Shown piece after piece: positions 10,583 through 20,115 of a stretch of DNA of 64,000 bases. The stretch covers positions 1,302,001 to 1,366,000 of the forward strand of contig NZ_CP066149.1 of assembly GCF_023206395.1 (NCBI RefSeq), read 5' to 3'. The DNA is from Vibrio sp. ED004 (GTDB lineage Bacteria; Pseudomonadota; Gammaproteobacteria; Enterobacterales; Vibrionaceae). Below the pieces are notes generated by a model. The model had not been told where the DNA came from. It searched no databases and saw only the letters and a list, made by a program, of their open reading frames with translations. Each line of letters opens with the position of its first letter. The stretch's first letter is position 1. Both the position numbers and the translations under genes were made by a program.

Positions 10583-11139
10583 TGACACAGACAGTCGAAA
10601 CTCTCTATGGCACAGTCGATGCTGATGTATTTGCAGTAGCCAAAGAGATCAAACTTCTAATTTGCGATGTAGACGGTGTCTTCTCAGATGGTCGCATCTA
10701 CATGGGCAACAATGGTGAAGAGCTGAAAACCTTCCACACTCGTGACGGTTACGGCATCAAGTCACTGATGAACGCTGGCATTGAAATCGCGATCATCACT
10801 GGTCGTAAATCTCAGATTGTTGAAAATCGAATGACGGCTTTGGGTATCAAACTTATTTATCAAGGCCAAGACGATAAAGTTAAGGCATACCAAGATATTT
10901 GCGATAAGCTTTCTGTAAGCCCTGAAAATACAGGTTACATCGGAGACGATCTGATCGACTGGCCTGTAATGGAAAAAGTCGGCTTGAAGGTATGTGTGGC
11001 AGATGGTCACCCGCTACTTGCAAAGCGTGCAAACTACGTGACAACCATTAACGGTGGTCATGGTGCGGTACGTGAAGTCTGCGACCTTATTTTACAAGCA
11101 AGAAATGAACTCGACGTGCATAAAGGTTTAAGCATATGA
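10582..11139 (+). CDS. kdsC: 3-deoxy-D-manno-octulosonate 8-phosphate phosphatase
   Basis: HAD-superfamily tetrameric phosphatase that releases Kdo from Kdo-8-phosphate. The catalytic DVDG (residues 29-32, nucleophile D29) and the third HAD motif GDDLIDWPVM are present; no cap domain, as in the C0 KdsC type. Overlaps kdsD by one base and lptC by four, so the three are translationally coupled. Confidence 0.96.
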   Translation: MTQTVETLYGTVDADVFAVAKEIKLLICDVDGVFSDGRIYMGNNGEELKTFHTRDGYGIKSLMNAGIEIAIITGRKSQIVENRMTALGIKLIYQGQDDKVKAYQDICDKLSVSPENTGYIGDDLIDWPVMEKVGLKVCVADGHPLLAKRANYVTTINGGHGAVREVCDLILQARNELDVHKGLSI

Positions 11140-11699
11140 GTTTTACTCGTATTATCTATTTAATACTAATATTTATTGCCTCTTGGTCGACCTATTATCT
11201 GTACGACAAAGAGCAAACATCGACGATACAAGTGGCTCCAAATTTGGAGCTGCCCGCGTTTAGTGGCAAAAGTCTGAACAACATTAGCTATGACCAATCT
11301 GGTATCCGTAGTTATCAAGTTGAATCGACCTATTTAGAACACTACTCAGTGGTTGGCGACACGCACTTTCAAAACCCTGTCCTTTCGGTATTCCGTGAAG
11401 GACACACTATTGAATGGCAAGTCACCGCTGATCGCGCGATTATGGATGAGAATCAAGTTGTCACTTTTTATGACAACGTAGTGGCAAAGAACCTGCTGCC
11501 AGAAGCGAGCTTCGATACGATGACCACAGATAAAATGGTTGTTGAGCTAACTAGCCGAGATTTTTATTCAGAGACTCCGGTCCATATGATCGGTACATTT
11601 TTTGAAACTGAGGGGCAAGCAATGAAGGGTAACTTCGGTACCAACAATGCAACCCTCTTTAATTCTGTTCAAGGTAGATATGAAACTCTTACACCTTAG
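11136..11699 (+). CDS. lptC: LptC, bitopic LPS export protein
   Basis: Inner-membrane anchored periplasmic beta-jellyroll protein that takes LPS from LptBFG to LptA. One N-terminal transmembrane segment (residues 5-22) is followed by an all-beta periplasmic region of about 160 residues. Sequence conservation in LptC is low; the identification leans on the kdsC-lptC-lptA-lptB order and the topology. Its 3' end overlaps lptA by 20 bases in another frame. Confidence 0.93.
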   Translation: MSFTRIIYLILIFIASWSTYYLYDKEQTSTIQVAPNLELPAFSGKSLNNISYDQSGIRSYQVESTYLEHYSVVGDTHFQNPVLSVFREGHTIEWQVTADRAIMDENQVVTFYDNVVAKNLLPEASFDTMTTDKMVVELTSRDFYSETPVHMIGTFFETEGQAMKGNFGTNNATLFNSVQGRYETLTP

Positions 11700-12174
11700 T
11701 TTATTCGCTTTGACCCTTGCGGCGCCTAATGTCTATGCCCTTTCTTCGGATAGCGAGCAACCTGTCTACATTGACTCTGACAGCCAGCAATTGGATATGA
11801 AAAGTAACCAAGTGACTTTCCTTGGTGATGTAAACCTTAAGCAAGGTAGCATCAACATCAATGCCGATAAGGTTATTGTTACTCGTAACGCCGTAAATGG
11901 TGAGATTGAAGAAATTCAAGGCTTCGGTAAGCCAGCAACCTTCTCTCAGCTTACTGACGACGGGAAAACACTCTACGGTGAAGCTGATGACTTACATTAC
12001 CAGCTTGTTGCTGACCGATTGATCATGACCAAGAATGCGATGCTATCTCAAGATGGCAGCATCATTCGTGGTTCTAAGATCACTTACCAGATCGGCTCTC
12101 AGAAATTAGTCGCTGACAGTGGTGAGAACAAACGTGTGTCAACGGTTTTACAACCAACGGAAGTGAATAAGTAA
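11680..12174 (+). CDS. lptA: LptA, periplasmic LPS bridge protein
   Basis: Forms the head-to-tail periplasmic bridge that conducts LPS to LptD. ATG 11680 gives a signal peptide ([20 protein letters not shown]) and lies inside the end of lptC; an ATG 33 bases upstream would bury the signal peptide. The mature protein shows the OstA/LptA repeats ([30 protein letters not shown]). The next gene, lptB, starts two bases after its stop. Confidence 0.94.
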   Translation: MKLLHLSLFALTLAAPNVYALSSDSEQPVYIDSDSQQLDMKSNQVTFLGDVNLKQGSININADKVIVTRNAVNGEIEEIQGFGKPATFSQLTDDGKTLYGEADDLHYQLVADRLIMTKNAMLSQDGSIIRGSKITYQIGSQKLVADSGENKRVSTVLQPTEVNK

Positions 12175-12176
12175 CG

Positions 12177-12902
12177 ATGGCTGTCTTAAAAGCAAAAAAC
12201 CTAGCGAAAACATACAGCAAGCGTAAGGTAGTAACCGACGTTAGCTTGCAGGTGGAGTCAGGTCAGATTGTTGGCCTGCTTGGACCAAACGGTGCAGGTA
12301 AAACCACGTCGTTCTACATGATTGTTGGTCTGGTTGCGCGTGATGAAGGTACCATCAGCATTGATGACCGAGACATCAGTATCTTACCAATGCACAGTCG
12401 TTCACGTCTTGGTATCGGTTACCTACCTCAAGAAGCGTCTATCTTCCGTAAGCTATCTGTTGAGAACAATATCATGGCGGTTTTACAAACCCGTGATGAG
12501 ATGACCAACGAACAGCGTCAAGATAAGCTAGAAGACCTTTTAGAAGAATTCCACATCCAACATATCCGCACCAGTAATGGTATGGCTCTGTCGGGTGGTG
12601 AGCGTCGTCGTGTTGAGATTGCCCGCGCACTAGCAGCAAACCCTCAGTTTATCCTGCTGGATGAACCGTTTGCCGGTGTTGACCCGATCTCAGTTATCGA
12701 TATCAAGAAAATCATTGTTCACCTGCGCGATCGCGGCTTGGGCGTTTTGATTACCGACCACAACGTTCGTGAAACTTTAGACGTGTGTGAAAAAGCTTAC
12801 ATCGTAAGCCAAGGACACCTGATCGCTGAGGGTACTCCTGAAGATGTTCTCAATAACGAACAAGTTAAACAAGTTTATCTAGGCGAACAATTCCGTCTAT
12901 GA
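12177..12902 (+). CDS. lptB: LptB, LPS export ABC ATPase
   Basis: Cytoplasmic ATPase of the LptB2FGC extractor. Walker [10 protein letters not shown] (residues 36-44), signature [15 protein letters not shown], Walker [14 protein letters not shown] and the switch histidine in ITDHN are all present; 241 residues is the standard length. Followed after 54 bases by rpoN, the usual order. Confidence 0.97.
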   Translation: MAVLKAKNLAKTYSKRKVVTDVSLQVESGQIVGLLGPNGAGKTTSFYMIVGLVARDEGTISIDDRDISILPMHSRSRLGIGYLPQEASIFRKLSVENNIMAVLQTRDEMTNEQRQDKLEDLLEEFHIQHIRTSNGMALSGGERRRVEIARALAANPQFILLDEPFAGVDPISVIDIKKIIVHLRDRGLGVLITDHNVRETLDVCEKAYIVSQGHLIAEGTPEDVLNNEQVKQVYLGEQFRL

Positions 12903-12956
12903 TTATATAGAGAGTATCGAGAGTTCTAAGAATAATAACTAGGTAAGTAACACTGA

Positions 12957-14417
12957 ATGAAACCCTCATTACAACTTAAGCTAGGCCAACAGTTAGCAAT
13001 GACTCCTCAATTGCAGCAAGCGATTCGTTTGTTGCAATTGTCTACTTTAGATTTGCAACAAGAGATCCAAGAAGCACTTGAATCTAACCCACTACTCGAT
13101 GTCGAAGAAGGCAATGAAGATACGCCAACATCGGAAGAAAAACCTAGCAGTGACGAGAAAGAAACAGTTGAAGCCACAGAGCAAGACTTACCTGATAGCT
13201 CAGACTTAATCGAAAAATCAGAGATTGGCAACGAACTCGAAATCGACACAACTTGGGAAGATGTCTACAGCGCAAATACTGGTAATACCGGTATTGCGAT
13301 TGATGATGACATGCCTGTTTATCAAGGCGAGACCACACAAAGCCTGCACGATTACCTACTTTGGCAACTCGATCTAACACCCTTCACTGATACTGACCGA
13401 AGCATTGCTTTCGCGCTCATTGACGCCATCGACGACTATGGCTACCTCACAGTGTCTTGTGAAGACATCCTTGAAAACTTCGATAACGAAGAGATCGAGC
13501 TTGATGAGATTGAAGCCGTTCGCAAACGAATTCAGCAATTTGATCCATTAGGCGTTGGTTCAGTGAACCTGCAAGATTGCTTATTACTGCAACTGGCCAC
13601 CTTCCCACAAGACACACCTTGGCTTGAAGAAGCTAAGTTAGTGCTTACTAGCCATATCGACCAACTCGGTAATCGTGATTATAAACTCGTCATCAAAGAG
13701 ACCAAACTGAAAGAAGCAGAACTGCGTGAGGTTCTGCAGCTGATTCAACAACTGGACCCACGACCTGGCAGTAAGATTACGCCAGATGAAACCGAATACG
13801 TGGTTCCGGATGTTTCTGTATTCAAAGACCTTGGCAAATGGTTAGTGACCATTAACCCTGACAGCGTGCCTAAGCTGAAAGTGAATCAGCAGTACGCCGA
13901 TCTGGGTAGCAAAGGCAACAGCGCTGACAACCAATACATCCGTTCAAACTTGCAAGAAGCAAAGTGGCTAATCAAAAGCTTAGAAAGCCGAAATGAGACG
14001 CTACTCAAAGTTGCGCGATGCATTGTTGAACATCAGCGTGATTTCTTCGAACATGGCGAAGAAGCGATGAAGCCAATGGTGCTTAACGACGTTGCATTAG
14101 CCGTTGATATGCATGAATCCACAATCTCTCGTGTGACGACTCAAAAATTCATGCATACGCCTCGTGGCATCTTCGAACTGAAATACTTTTTCTCAAGCCA
14201 TGTCAGTACTGACAATGGCGGTGAATGTTCATCTACAGCAATTCGCGCGCTCATTAAGAAGCTCGTCGCGGCAGAAAATACCGCGAAACCTCTAAGTGAT
14301 AGCAAGATTGCTGCTTTACTGGCTGACCAAGGAATTCAGGTAGCTAGACGTACGATAGCGAAATACCGTGAGTCTCTGGGTATTGCCCCATCGAGTCAGC
14401 GTAAACGCCTGTTATAA
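12957..14417 (+). CDS. rpoN: RNA polymerase sigma-54 factor
   Basis: Alternative sigma factor for -24/-12 promoters, which in vibrios drive flagellar, nitrogen and quorum-sensing genes. Region I is the glutamine/leucine-rich [20 protein letters not shown] at the N-terminus, an acidic region II spans about residues 50-120, and the DNA-binding RpoN box [10 protein letters not shown] sits at residues 463-472. 486 residues. Upstream lptB and downstream hpf-ptsN-rapZ-npr form the conserved rpoN neighbourhood. Confidence 0.98.
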   Translation: MKPSLQLKLGQQLAMTPQLQQAIRLLQLSTLDLQQEIQEALESNPLLDVEEGNEDTPTSEEKPSSDEKETVEATEQDLPDSSDLIEKSEIGNELEIDTTWEDVYSANTGNTGIAIDDDMPVYQGETTQSLHDYLLWQLDLTPFTDTDRSIAFALIDAIDDYGYLTVSCEDILENFDNEEIELDEIEAVRKRIQQFDPLGVGSVNLQDCLLLQLATFPQDTPWLEEAKLVLTSHIDQLGNRDYKLVIKETKLKEAELREVLQLIQQLDPRPGSKITPDETEYVVPDVSVFKDLGKWLVTINPDSVPKLKVNQQYADLGSKGNSADNQYIRSNLQEAKWLIKSLESRNETLLKVARCIVEHQRDFFEHGEEAMKPMVLNDVALAVDMHESTISRVTTQKFMHTPRGIFELKYFFSSHVSTDNGGECSSTAIRALIKKLVAAENTAKPLSDSKIAALLADQGIQVARRTIAKYRESLGIAPSSQRKRLL

Positions 14418-14481
14418 ATAATTTAGCCCGCAGTTTCGTTAAGCTATTTATAACTAGGTAACCAACTGAAAAGGAAAGTCT

Positions 14482-14769
14482 ATGCAAATCAATATTCAAG
14501 GCCATCACGTTGATCTTACCGATTCAATGCAAGACTATGTTCACACCAAATTCGACAAACTTGAGCGCTTCTTTGATCATATCAATAGCGTTCAGGTTGT
14601 TTTAAAAGTTGAGAAAATCAATCAAATCGCAGAAGCTACCCTGCATATAAATCAGGGGGAAATTCATGCGACAGCAACAGATGAAAGCATGTATGCCGCG
14701 ATTGATTCATTGGTTGATAAACTCGTTCGCCAACTCAACAAGCACAAAGAAAAGCTAAGTAGTCACTAA
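14482..14769 (+). CDS. hpf: Short ribosome hibernation promoting factor
   Basis: 95-residue single-domain HPF/YfiA-type protein that binds the 30S subunit and promotes 100S dimers together with RMF in slow growth. The family pattern ITGHHVDLTDSMQDYV-like start (here IQGHHVDLT), KFDKLERFFD and a basic C-terminus (RQLNKHKEK) is clear. The long C-terminal dimerisation domain of other bacteria is absent. AAGGAAAG precedes the ATG; ptsN starts one base after its stop. Confidence 0.95.
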   Translation: MQINIQGHHVDLTDSMQDYVHTKFDKLERFFDHINSVQVVLKVEKINQIAEATLHINQGEIHATATDESMYAAIDSLVDKLVRQLNKHKEKLSSH

Positions 14770-14770
14770 C

Positions 14771-15232
14771 ATGCAATTAAGCGAAGTACTTTCATTGGAC
14801 TGCACCAAAAGTGCAGTCCAATGCACAAGCAAAAAAAGAGCCCTTGAGCTCATCAGTCAGATCGCAGCAGAAAGCTGTGGTCAAGATTCAACAGAACTGT
14901 TTGAGTGCATGTTGAGCCGTGAGAAAATGGGCAGTACAGGTATTGGTAATGGCATTGCTATTCCCCATGCTCGTATGAATGTCAGTGATAAAGCGATTGC
15001 TGTATTACTGCAATGCCAAGATCCAATCGAATTTGATGCTATTGATAATCGTCCTGTCGACCTACTATTTGCTCTGCTTGTTCCAAGTGAACAGTGTAAG
15101 GAGCATCTAAAAACCCTTTCATGTATGGCAGAACGACTTAACGACAAGCAGACTCTTAAACAGTTGCGTAATGCTCAAAGCGATCAAGAGCTTTACGACA
15201 TCATGATTCAAGTGCCAACTTGCGAGCAATAA
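14771..15232 (+). CDS. ptsN: Nitrogen PTS EIIA component (EIIANtr)
   Basis: Terminal phospho-acceptor of the PtsP-NPr-EIIANtr chain, which regulates potassium and stress physiology rather than sugar uptake. The phosphorylatable histidine is H66 in [10 protein letters not shown]. Length 153 residues. Packed tightly between hpf and rapZ (1-base gaps), consistent with one transcript with npr. Confidence 0.95.
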   Translation: MQLSEVLSLDCTKSAVQCTSKKRALELISQIAAESCGQDSTELFECMLSREKMGSTGIGNGIAIPHARMNVSDKAIAVLLQCQDPIEFDAIDNRPVDLLFALLVPSEQCKEHLKTLSCMAERLNDKQTLKQLRNAQSDQELYDIMIQVPTCEQ

Positions 15233-15233
15233 C

Positions 15234-16103
15234 ATGCGATTAATCGTGGTGAGTGGCCAATCTGGGGCCGGTAAAAGTGTTGCACTACGAGTCCTTGAAG
15301 ACTTGGGGTATTACTGTGTTGATAACCTACCCGTAAACCTGCTCAACGACTTCGTCGAATCGGTACGAGAGATCAATCAAAACGTAGCCGTGAGCATTGA
15401 TATTCGTAACCTACCGAAAGAGCCTCAGTTAGTCACAGACACGCTAGAGCAACTTGAAGCTGCCACTGATATTGACGTGAACGTCTTGTTCCTCGATGCA
15501 AGCAAGCAGACGTTACTCAAGCGCTACAGCGAAACACGCAGAATCCACCCTCTATCAATCGGCCAAGAAAAGCTATCTCTTGAGCAAGCGATTGATTTAG
15601 AAAAGAGACTCCTGACACCTCTTGCTGAACAAGCCAGCATTGTGATTGACAGTAGTGACTGCAACCTCTACGAATTGAGTGAAAAGGTTCGCTTTAAAGT
15701 TGAAGGTAAAGAGAAGCAAGAGCTAATCATTGTCTTTCAATCATTCGGTTTTAAATATGGCCTACCAAGTGACGCTGACTATGTGTTTGATGTTCGCTTC
15801 TTGCCTAACCCTCATTGGGAACCAGATTTACGACCATTAACGGGCCTCGATGCCCCGATTCACTCTTTCCTAGAAAAACACCCAGAAGTAATTGAACTCA
15901 AGCAACAGATCCAAGGCTTTGTTGAGCAGTGGCTACCAATGTTAGAAAAGAATAATCGCAGCTACTTAACTGTCGCGATTGGTTGTACTGGCGGTAAGCA
16001 TCGCTCGGTTTATCTAACTCAGAAAATTGGTGAGTACTTCGAACAACTTGGTCATCAAGTTCAAATCAGACACGCCTCCCTAGAGAAGCACCAACAGGGC
16101 TAA
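15234..16103 (+). CDS. rapZ: RNase adapter protein RapZ
   Basis: Nucleotide-binding protein that presents the GlmZ small RNA to RNase E and senses glucosamine-6-phosphate in enterics. N-terminal Walker A GQSGAGKS (residues 8-15) and the C-terminal sensor/RNA-binding domain with [13 protein letters not shown] are present; 289 residues is standard. Whether a GlmZ-type RNA exists here cannot be seen from the window. Confidence 0.95.
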   Translation: MRLIVVSGQSGAGKSVALRVLEDLGYYCVDNLPVNLLNDFVESVREINQNVAVSIDIRNLPKEPQLVTDTLEQLEAATDIDVNVLFLDASKQTLLKRYSETRRIHPLSIGQEKLSLEQAIDLEKRLLTPLAEQASIVIDSSDCNLYELSEKVRFKVEGKEKQELIIVFQSFGFKYGLPSDADYVFDVRFLPNPHWEPDLRPLTGLDAPIHSFLEKHPEVIELKQQIQGFVEQWLPMLEKNNRSYLTVAIGCTGGKHRSVYLTQKIGEYFEQLGHQVQIRHASLEKHQQG

Positions 16104-16105
16104 CC

Positions 16106-16381
16106 ATGGAATTAACTCGAACTGTACTGATCCAAAACCGCTTGGGTCTTCACGCTAGAGCAGCAGTAAAGTTGGTTGAGCTTGCACAAAGCTTTGATGC
16201 GACCATCACTATCCATAGCGAAGAAGATAAAAGCGCGACAGCAGACAGCGTGATGGGCCTGCTGATGCTGGAATCAGCACAAGGGCAACACATTACCATT
16301 CAAGCTGCTGGCACCGATTCACAGCAAGCTCTAGATGCTGTCTGTCATCTAATTGAAGACAAATTTGATGAAGGTGAGTAG
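16106..16381 (+). CDS. ptsO: Phosphocarrier protein NPr
   Basis: HPr-like phosphocarrier that hands phosphate from PtsP to PtsN. The active-site histidine H16 is in [10 protein letters not shown] and the regulatory-serine-region equivalent is SVMGLLML. 91 residues, last gene of the rpoN cluster, two bases after rapZ. Also named npr. Confidence 0.95.
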   Translation: MELTRTVLIQNRLGLHARAAVKLVELAQSFDATITIHSEEDKSATADSVMGLLMLESAQGQHITIQAAGTDSQQALDAVCHLIEDKFDEGE

Positions 16382-16529
16382 CGAAAGCGCTTCATTTGCA
16401 ACACCCAAAACTCAAACAGCGAACCAACCAATATTAAATCTTAGTTCTACCTAAGTTTATGATTTAAATAAGCCCCAGAATTAAGTTACTATTCCAAGCA
16501 TTGTTAGAATAATGAGATAGGAGGAAAAT

Positions 16530-17885
16530 ATGGCAGAGCAATTAGAATTCGACCAAGCTCACCAAACCCTCCAAGAAGTCAGCGAAGCCCTAGAAAACGG
16601 CCGATTTGTTCACGTACGCCGACAACTTCAGGACATGGAACCTGAGGATATTGCACACCTTTTAGAAGCCTCCCCTCGCAAAAGTCGTGACGTACTCTGG
16701 CAACTCACCGATCCAGAAGACTACGGTGAAATTCTTGATGAACTAAACGAAGACGTCAAAGATGCTCTTGTGTCGAAAATGGCACCCGAGACCTTGGCAG
16801 AAGCAACAGAAGGCATGGAAACCGATGACGTCGCGTACGTACTTCGAAGCCTACCCGACGATGTTTCTCGTGAAGTCCTTTCTCAAATGGACTCCGTGGA
16901 TCGTGCTCTAGTTGAAACCGCCCTATCGTACCCTGAAGATTCAGCGGGTGCGATCATGAATACCGACGTAATCACGATTCGTGGTGATGTCGATGTCGAT
17001 GTTGTATTACGCTATATGCGAATGCGTGGCGAACTGCCCGATGCAACCGATGCGCTGTATGTTATCGATGAAGAAGAACGTCTTATCGGTAACCTATCGC
17101 TTACTACGCTAGTCACAACTCAGCCTGATGTTCCAGTATCAGAAGTGATGGATGATGCCGACGAAGCGATCGCGGTTGAAACCAGTGCTTCAGATATCGC
17201 GAGCCTATTTGAACGTCGTAACTGGGTTTCTGCACCTGTCGTCGATAGTAACCAGCACCTTGTGGGTCGTATCACCATCGATGACGTGGTTGATGTTATC
17301 CGTGAAGATGCCGAGCACTCAATGATGAGTATGGCGGGTATGGACGATGACGAAGATACCTTCGCTCCGGTCGTAAAATCCGCTCGTCGTCGTAGTGTCT
17401 GGCTTGGTGCTAACGTACTCGCGGCACTGGCGGCAGCATCTGTATCAAACATGTTTGAAGCAACGCTCGACCAAATGGCTGCGATTGCAGTTCTGATGAC
17501 TATCGTGCCTTCTATGGGTGGGGTTGCTGGTAACCAAACCGTTGCACTGGTGATTCGTGGTTTAGCTCTCGGTCATATCGGTGACAGTAACAAACGCGAA
17601 CTACTACTCAAAGAAGCAGCGATCGGCTTCCTCAACGGCGTTCTATGGGCCGTTATCATTGGTGGTATCGTGGTAGCTTGGAAAGGTAACTGGATACTGG
17701 GCGGCATCATCTCAGCAGCGATGATGACCAACTTGATTGTCGCTGGTATCGCTGGTGTAACCATCCCTGTGATGCTGAAGAAGATGAATATCGACCCGGC
17801 ATTGGCAGGTGGTATGGCACTCACAACCGTTACTGATGTTATTGGCCTATCGGTGTTCTTAGGCTTAGCGACCATACTGATCTAG
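16530..17885 (+). CDS. mgtE: Magnesium transporter MgtE
   Basis: Mg2+-gated channel of the inner membrane. The 451-residue protein has an N-terminal superhelical acidic domain (about residues 1-130), a CBS pair (about 131-255) and five C-terminal transmembrane helices beginning near SVWLGANVLAAL, with the pore region MGGVAGNQTVALVIRGLALG. Its own AGGAGG site is 9 bases upstream. It lies 148 bases after npr and probably has a separate promoter, although no box is convincing. Confidence 0.95.
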   Translation: MAEQLEFDQAHQTLQEVSEALENGRFVHVRRQLQDMEPEDIAHLLEASPRKSRDVLWQLTDPEDYGEILDELNEDVKDALVSKMAPETLAEATEGMETDDVAYVLRSLPDDVSREVLSQMDSVDRALVETALSYPEDSAGAIMNTDVITIRGDVDVDVVLRYMRMRGELPDATDALYVIDEEERLIGNLSLTTLVTTQPDVPVSEVMDDADEAIAVETSASDIASLFERRNWVSAPVVDSNQHLVGRITIDDVVDVIREDAEHSMMSMAGMDDDEDTFAPVVKSARRRSVWLGANVLAALAAASVSNMFEATLDQMAAIAVLMTIVPSMGGVAGNQTVALVIRGLALGHIGDSNKRELLLKEAAIGFLNGVLWAVIIGGIVVAWKGNWILGGIISAAMMTNLIVAGIAGVTIPVMLKKMNIDPALAGGMALTTVTDVIGLSVFLGLATILI

Positions 17886-17928
17886 TTAGCAGAAGTAGCT
17901 AGCCAATCTTTGGCGAAATATAGAAAAC

Positions 17929-17957
17929 AAAAAGGGAGCCATCGCTTCCTTTTTTAA
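17929..17957 (+). terminator. Terminator of mgtE, interrupted by IS copy A
   Basis: Stem AAAGGGAGC with GCTTCCTTT (one G-U pair), loop CATC, then six T at 17950-17955. The IS begins at 17958, directly after TTTTTTAA, so hairpin and T tract are kept. The A run on the 5' side means it probably also served convergent msrA before the insertion. Confidence 0.88.
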
Positions 17958-19248
17958 GGTTCATCGCGGATTAGCGGGAACTAAAAACAAAAAAACGGTA
18001 GTAAGTGATATGGTTTAGTCGCCAAACAAAAATCATACACAAACTACCGTTTTCATGCCGAATCATACTTTCCTATCTTCATTCTGGGAAGGCTTTAAAA
18101 TAGTAAAGTCTCACCAGACAGCATCACTTGTTACACTAACTCTTAAACCTAATTCTGAGGCTAAATGCCTTTGCGGTCTTGAAGCTGAGGCTATCCATGA
18201 GTATCAATGGCGTCATGTGAAAGAGGCCATGTTGTTCAATGTTCCTGTTGAGCTTTCCGTTCAAACTCGAAGGATCAAGTGTCGTGACTGCGGCATAAAA
18301 ACAGAGTTTCTATCTTGGTTAGAGCCTTATGCTCGTATAACGACGCGTCTAAAAGCTATATAGAACAACTACTGCCTCTTCTTCCCATTAAGCATATCTC
18401 CCAGTTAACGAGCGTTCATTGGCACACCATTAAAGAGATAGATAAACGTCGACTTCGCCAAGTGGTACCGTCAGTGAAATGGGAAGGGCTAAGGCAACTC
18501 GTCATGGACGAGTTCGCCATCTTTAAAGGGCACCGATATGCCACAGTCATCGCTGATGCTAAGACTCACCAAGTCATTTGATAGGGTTAGGTCGTAGCCG
18601 CAAGGACATACGACCGTTTTTCGAGCAGTTAGGCAAGCATGGTAACAATATCGAAGCGGTCGCAATGGACATGAATACGGCTTTTGACCTTGAAGTTCAA
18701 GCGCACTGCCCGAATGCAAAAATCGTTTACGACTTATTCCATGTTGTTGCTAGTTTCGGTCGTGAGGTGATGGATAGAGTCAGAGTCGACCAAGCTAACA
18801 AACTCAAGCAGGATAAAAAGCGAGGCAATGGGTGAAGCGCTCACGCTGGGTACTGCTGAAAAACAGAGGTAATTTAAATGCACGACAAGATAGCTATCTT
18901 ACTGAAATATTGAATATCAATAAGGACTTGATGGCCACTTATATACTCGGCTCACAACTCAAAGAGCTTTGGTACTGTAAATCAGAAGCACATGCTAAGG
19001 GGCTCTGGGAGGTATGGTGGGCACAAGTGCAAGAGAGTGGAATTAAGCCATTGAAAGAGTTTGCACGAAAACTGAGGCCTTATCTTCACGGTATTATTGC
19101 ATCGGCAACTTATCCGCTCAACACCTGCACATTGGAAGGGATAAACAACAAAATAAAGTTAATCAAGCGAATGGGGTATGGATATCGAGATACAGACTAC
19201 TTCTTCTTGAAGATAAAAGCGGCTTTCCCCGGAAAGCCGCGATGAACC
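17958..19248 (+). mobile_element. ISL3-family insertion sequence, copy A
   Basis: 1291 bases with imperfect terminal inverted repeats whose outer 12 bases (GGTTCATCGCGG) are perfect, flanked by the 8-bp direct duplication TTTTTTAA (17950-17957 and 19249-19256), the size expected for ISL3. A left-end inverted repeat (17992-18002 with 18043-18053) ends one base before the transposase ATG. A perfect ten-base hairpin (GCGGCTTTCC/GGAAAGCCGC) overlaps the transposase 3' end, eight bases from the right terminus. It is inserted in the mgtE terminator T tract with the transposase in the same direction. Confidence 0.93.
18055..19245 (+). pseudogene. ISL3-type transposase, three frameshifts (copy A)
   Basis: Compared with the other copies this one lacks an A near 18351 (AAAA versus AAAAA), a G near 18590 (TTTGAT versus TTTGGAT) and an A near 18818 (AAAAA versus AAAAAA), so the 397-codon frame is broken into four pieces. 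It also carries two adjacent changes near 18750 giving VASF instead of VAKF. The domains remain readable: N-terminal zinc finger (CxCG...CRDCG), DDE catalytic core with acidic residues equivalent to D152, D206 and E362, and the ISL3-typical C-terminus EGINNKIKLIKRMGYGYRD. All three losses are in or next to homopolymers, so sequencing error is possible. Confidence 0.9.
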
Positions 19249-19291
19249 TTTTTTAATGGATATCGTTTGAGATAGGGTGCCTAACTGCCCT

Positions 19292-19921
19292 CTATTGTGG
19301 TGGGAAGCAAACCCCTGTTCCACCTAGTCCGCAGTAACCGTTAGGGTTTTTAGCTAAGTATTGCTGGTGGTAGGTTTCAGCAAAAAAATATTTTCCCGCA
19401 GGTAGAACTTCCGTTGTGATCTCGTTGCCTAAAGATTCAGTCATTGCTCTTTGATACTCTTGTTTAGAGTGCTCGGCAATAGACTGTTGCTCTTCGCTGA
19501 AAGTGTAGATAGCGGAGCGGTACTGAGTTCCTAAGTCGTTGCCTTGGCGCATGCCTTGAGTCGGGTCATGACGCTCCCAGAAAGTCTCTAGTATTCGAGC
19601 TAAAGAGGTTTGTTCACTATCGAAAATGACACGAACGACTTCAGTGTGTCCCGTTTGCCCAGTACACACTTGCTCATAAGTTGGGTTGACTGTATATCCA
19701 CCTGCGTAGCCAACGGATGTTGAAATCACGCCATCTAATTGCCAAAACAAACGCTCAGCTCCCCAGAAGCACCCCATACCAAGCAGGACTTCTTGTTGGG
19801 AACCTGTAGGAGCATCGAGTAAGTCAGTTTGATTGACGAAGTGGCGCTCAGTAATTCGGATTGGGTCAGCATTTCCCGGTAATGCGGTTGCTGCAGAAAC
19901 CAGTTGTTGTTTGTTTAGCAT
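19292..19921 (-). CDS. msrA: Peptide methionine (S)-S-oxide reductase
   Basis: Repairs oxidised methionine (S-epimer) in proteins. The catalytic GCFWGAE has its cysteine at residue 51, and the resolving cysteines lie in the C-terminal [14 protein letters not shown]. 209 residues, the long enteric type, with an N-terminal extension of about 40 residues. It diverges from tamA across 194 bases, the same arrangement as in E. coli. Its 3' end now faces IS copy A instead of the mgtE terminator. Confidence 0.96.
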   Translation of the reverse strand: MLNKQQLVSAATALPGNADPIRITERHFVNQTDLLDAPTGSQQEVLLGMGCFWGAERLFWQLDGVISTSVGYAGGYTVNPTYEQVCTGQTGHTEVVRVIFDSEQTSLARILETFWERHDPTQGMRQGNDLGTQYRSAIYTFSEEQQSIAEHSKQEYQRAMTESLGNEITTEVLPAGKYFFAETYHQQYLAKNPNGYCGLGGTGVCFPPQ

Positions 19922-20115
19922 GTTATATTCCTTTTCGCATACGTTTACCGCGTTGGCTTTATGAACTGTAGGCTCATATTAACTGTTGGTTTATATTGAT
20001 TAAGTCTTTAAATTAGACCGCGTTATTACCAGATTTATTACAGACTCAATGCCTTTTTAGCGGTATTATTTCTTTTCACTTATTAACGTATTGATAACTT
20101 CTTCACCAATTAAAC

